From Phycisphaerae bacterium (GTDB lineage Bacteria > Planctomycetota > Phycisphaerae > Sedimentisphaerales > Anaerobacaceae), in the NCBI GenBank assembly GCA_030667885.1, contig DAOUVA010000217.1, positions 1 to 7,248 of the forward strand: a stretch of DNA of 7,248 nucleotides, read 5' to 3'. Position 1 is the first letter of the stretch. Each line of letters opens with the position of its first letter. Position numbers and translations under genes: made by a program. Below the pieces are notes generated by a model. The model ran no database searches. It worked only from the letters and a program-made list of their open reading frames with translations, and was not told where the DNA came from. Below are positions 5,605-7,248 of the stretch, in pieces.

Positions 5605-7248
5605 ATGAGGTTACGACAAATCAAAATCACATTATTGATTTCTATGCTGCTACTTATCGTCGGGTGTTCACAAACGGTCAAAGAGGACTCAGCATTGATA
5701 GCGGAAAACGGGGTGGCGAAAGCTGTTATCGTTGTTACTGAGGATGCAAGCGAGCCCGAACAGCACGCAGCGGCAGAATTGGCTGAGTTTCTCGAACAGA
5801 TAACAGGTGCGGAATTTGAAATAGTCAGCCCCCCCGCCGCCGATAGCCCTCGCTTGCTAATTGGAACCGAAGCAGCCAAACTGGCCGAACCTGATTTCTC
5901 CACAGAGGGACTTGGCACCGACGGTATAGTAATCCGCAGAGTGGGCGACGACCTTATTTTAGCGGGCGGTCATCCTCGCGGGACATTGTATGCAGTTTAT
6001 ACCTTTCTCGAAGATGAACTCGGCTGTAAGTGGTGGTCATCGAGTGAAAGCACGATACCAAATAAGCCAACGCTAAAAGTCGGCAATCTCGATGTCCGTT
6101 ATGTACCTGTGCTGGAATATCGCGAGCCGTACTGGTTCGACGCGTTCGACAGCGACTGGGCCGTGCGCAACAAGAGTAATGGAAACCGTCCTAAGCTGGA
6201 TGAAAAACGCGGCGGCAATCATACCTACCAGGGTTTTGTGCACACTTTTTATCCGTTAATTCCGCCCAAAACATATTTCAAAGAACATCCCGAATGGTTC
6301 AGCGAAATCAAGGGCAAGCGTATACACAACCGAGCTCAATTGTGCCTGACCAATGAAGAAATGCGTACAGAGCTGGTTAAAAATCTCAAAGCAAATCTGC
6401 GAAACAATCCGGCCGCCACTATCGCATCAGTTTCGCAGAATGACTGGCACGGCAATTGTCAATGTGCTAAATGCGCCGCTATCGACAAAGAAGAAGAAAG
6501 TCCGGCGGGATTGATGCTGCGATTCGTAAATTCTGTGGCCGATGATATTAAAGAGGAATTTCCGAATGTTGCCATAAGCACGCTGGCTTATCAATACACA
6601 CGCAAGCCCCCCAAATATGTCAAGCCGCGGAACAATGTTATTGTACGTCTGTGCAGTATCGAGTGCTCGTTCAGCACACCTCTGGCCGACGAACGCAACC
6701 AAAAATTCCGCGACGATATCATCGGCTGGTCGAAGATAAGCAACCGGCTTTACATCTGGGACTATACGACGAATTTCCGTCACCATATAATGCCGCATCC
6801 GAACCTGCGGGTTTTGGGGCCGAATGTAAAGTTCTTTGCCGAGCATAACGTCAAGGGTATCTTTGAGCAAGGCGCTTACACCACGAACGGGGCAGAGATG
6901 GCGGAGCTGCGGGCATGGGTGCTGGCCAAATTGCTATGGAATCCGAGCCGGGATGGGCAGGAGCTAATTGATGAATTCATCGAGGGTTATTACGGCCTCG
7001 CCGCCGGACAGGTCAGGGATTACTTAAATGTCACGCACGATGCCGTTGAGGCAAGTGAGGACTGGCTCGGGTGTTTCGAAAAGAACACGGCCAAATATCT
7101 TTCATTCGATACGCTCAGTAAGGGCTGGGCACATCTGAAGACCGCTGAAACAACAGTTCAGGACAATCCCGAGCTGCGGTTCCGGGTACAAGTAGCCCAG
7201 CTTCCGGTTATGTACACGTTTATGACGCGATGGGACGAGATGCGAAAA
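5605..7248 (+). CDS. DUF4838 lipoprotein with GH67-N-like domain (3' truncated)
   Basis: The frame is open through all 548 codons to the right edge, so the C terminus is missing. Residues 1-21 are a lipoprotein signal: a basic start (MRLRQIK), a hydrophobic stretch and the lipobox IVGC with Cys21 as lipidation site, placing the protein on the cell envelope. Residues 40-165 resemble the N-terminal domain of alpha-glucuronidases (GH67) and related glycosidases, ending in AGGHPRGTLYAVYTFLEDEL (120-139) and then GCKWWS. From about 170 on is the DUF4838 region, with EHPEWFSEIKGKR (227-239), SQNDWHGNCQCAKC (277-290), YIWDYTTNF (383-391) and FEQGAYTTNGAEMAELRAWV (420-439). Family members sit in polysaccharide-use loci of Bacteroidetes and Planctomycetes and are suspected glycoside hydrolases, but I know of no settled activity. 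The CxCxxC cluster (Cys285, 287, 290) may bind metal. The domain call is secure; the enzymatic role is inference. Confidence 0.9.
   Translation, partial: MRLRQIKITLLISMLLLIVGCSQTVKEDSALIAENGVAKAVIVVTEDASEPEQHAAAELAEFLEQITGAEFEIVSPPAADSPRLLIGTEAAKLAEPDFSTEGLGTDGIVIRRVGDDLILAGGHPRGTLYAVYTFLEDELGCKWWSSSESTIPNKPTLKVGNLDVRYVPVLEYREPYWFDAFDSDWAVRNKSNGNRPKLDEKRGGNHTYQGFVHTFYPLIPPKTYFKEHPEWFSEIKGKRIHNRAQLCLTNEEMRTELVKNLKANLRNNPAATIASVSQNDWHGNCQCAKCAAIDKEEESPAGLMLRFVNSVADDIKEEFPNVAISTLAYQYTRKPPKYVKPRNNVIVRLCSIECSFSTPLADERNQKFRDDIIGWSKISNRLYIWDYTTNFRHHIMPHPNLRVLGPNVKFFAEHNVKGIFEQGAYTTNGAEMAELRAWVLAKLLWNPSRDGQELIDEFIEGYYGLAAGQVRDYLNVTHDAVEASEDWLGCFEKNTAKYLSFDTLSKGWAHLKTAETTVQDNPELRFRVQVAQLPVMYTFMTRWDEMRK

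Noticed and set aside
5211..5918. Two minus-strand frames (5211-5567 and 5598-5918) spanning the end of the ATP-grasp gene and the start of the DUF4838 gene.
   Set aside because: Both are mostly antisense to real genes, and the second lies opposite a lipoprotein signal and its domain; no family resemblance is seen.
6427..6870. A 147-codon minus-strand frame inside the DUF4838 gene.
   Set aside because: The plus-strand frame is continuous, has a signal peptide and family motifs and covers the whole area; the antisense frame has no support.
1..7248. CRISPR arrays, tRNA or rRNA genes, insertion sequences and attachment sites.
   Set aside because: I looked on both strands and saw no regularly spaced repeats, no cloverleaf-like segments, no transposase or integrase motifs and no rRNA-like sequence.

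Overview
The window looks like chromosomal sequence from an uncultured planctomycete, most likely of the class Phycisphaerae (Sedimentisphaerales-like). Three things suggest this: the tail of a large exported protein that ends in a GEVED-like domain followed by a degenerate dockerin-like calcium loop (DYNGDGIINLQDLAAF), a DUF4838 / GH67-N-like lipoprotein of the kind these polysaccharide degraders carry in many copies, and a CobA-HemD fusion. The taxonomic call is inference from protein style only; there is no rRNA or other marker gene here.

Layout, left to right. (1) Bases 1-434, plus strand: the 3' end of the GEVED/dockerin-like protein gene. (2) 463-495: a strong hairpin terminator that can serve both converging transcripts. 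(3) 543-3075, minus strand: a two-gene tetrapyrrole operon, read cobA-hemD (uroporphyrinogen-III C-methyltransferase fused to uroporphyrinogen-III synthase) then hemB (zinc-type porphobilinogen synthase), 43 bp apart. (4) 3076-3361: an AT-rich divergent intergenic region with an imperfect inverted repeat, five copies of a TTTAGC/GCTAA(A) hexamer-type motif and a possible plus-strand promoter. (5) 3362-5454, plus strand: a two-gene unit with a one-base TAATG overlap. It encodes a cytoplasmic HETGH zinc metallopeptidase-like protein and an ATP-grasp ligase related to D-alanine-D-alanine ligase but lacking that family's usual N-terminal substrate loop. (6) 5605 to the right edge, plus strand: the first 548 codons of a DUF4838 lipoprotein behind a textbook Shine-Dalgarno sequence.

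How the genes work together: HemB makes porphobilinogen. HemD closes the tetrapyrrole ring to uroporphyrinogen III, and the CobA half diverts that to precorrin-2 for siroheme or cobalamin. HemA, HemL and HemC are not in the window. The metallopeptidase/ATP-grasp pair is the least explained part. One protein probably cleaves amide bonds and the other probably forms them, and their translational coupling suggests one shared pathway, perhaps making or tailoring a small peptide or modifying a protein end. Its substrate cannot be read from the sequence. The two edge genes are exported proteins probably concerned with extracellular polysaccharide or the cell surface.
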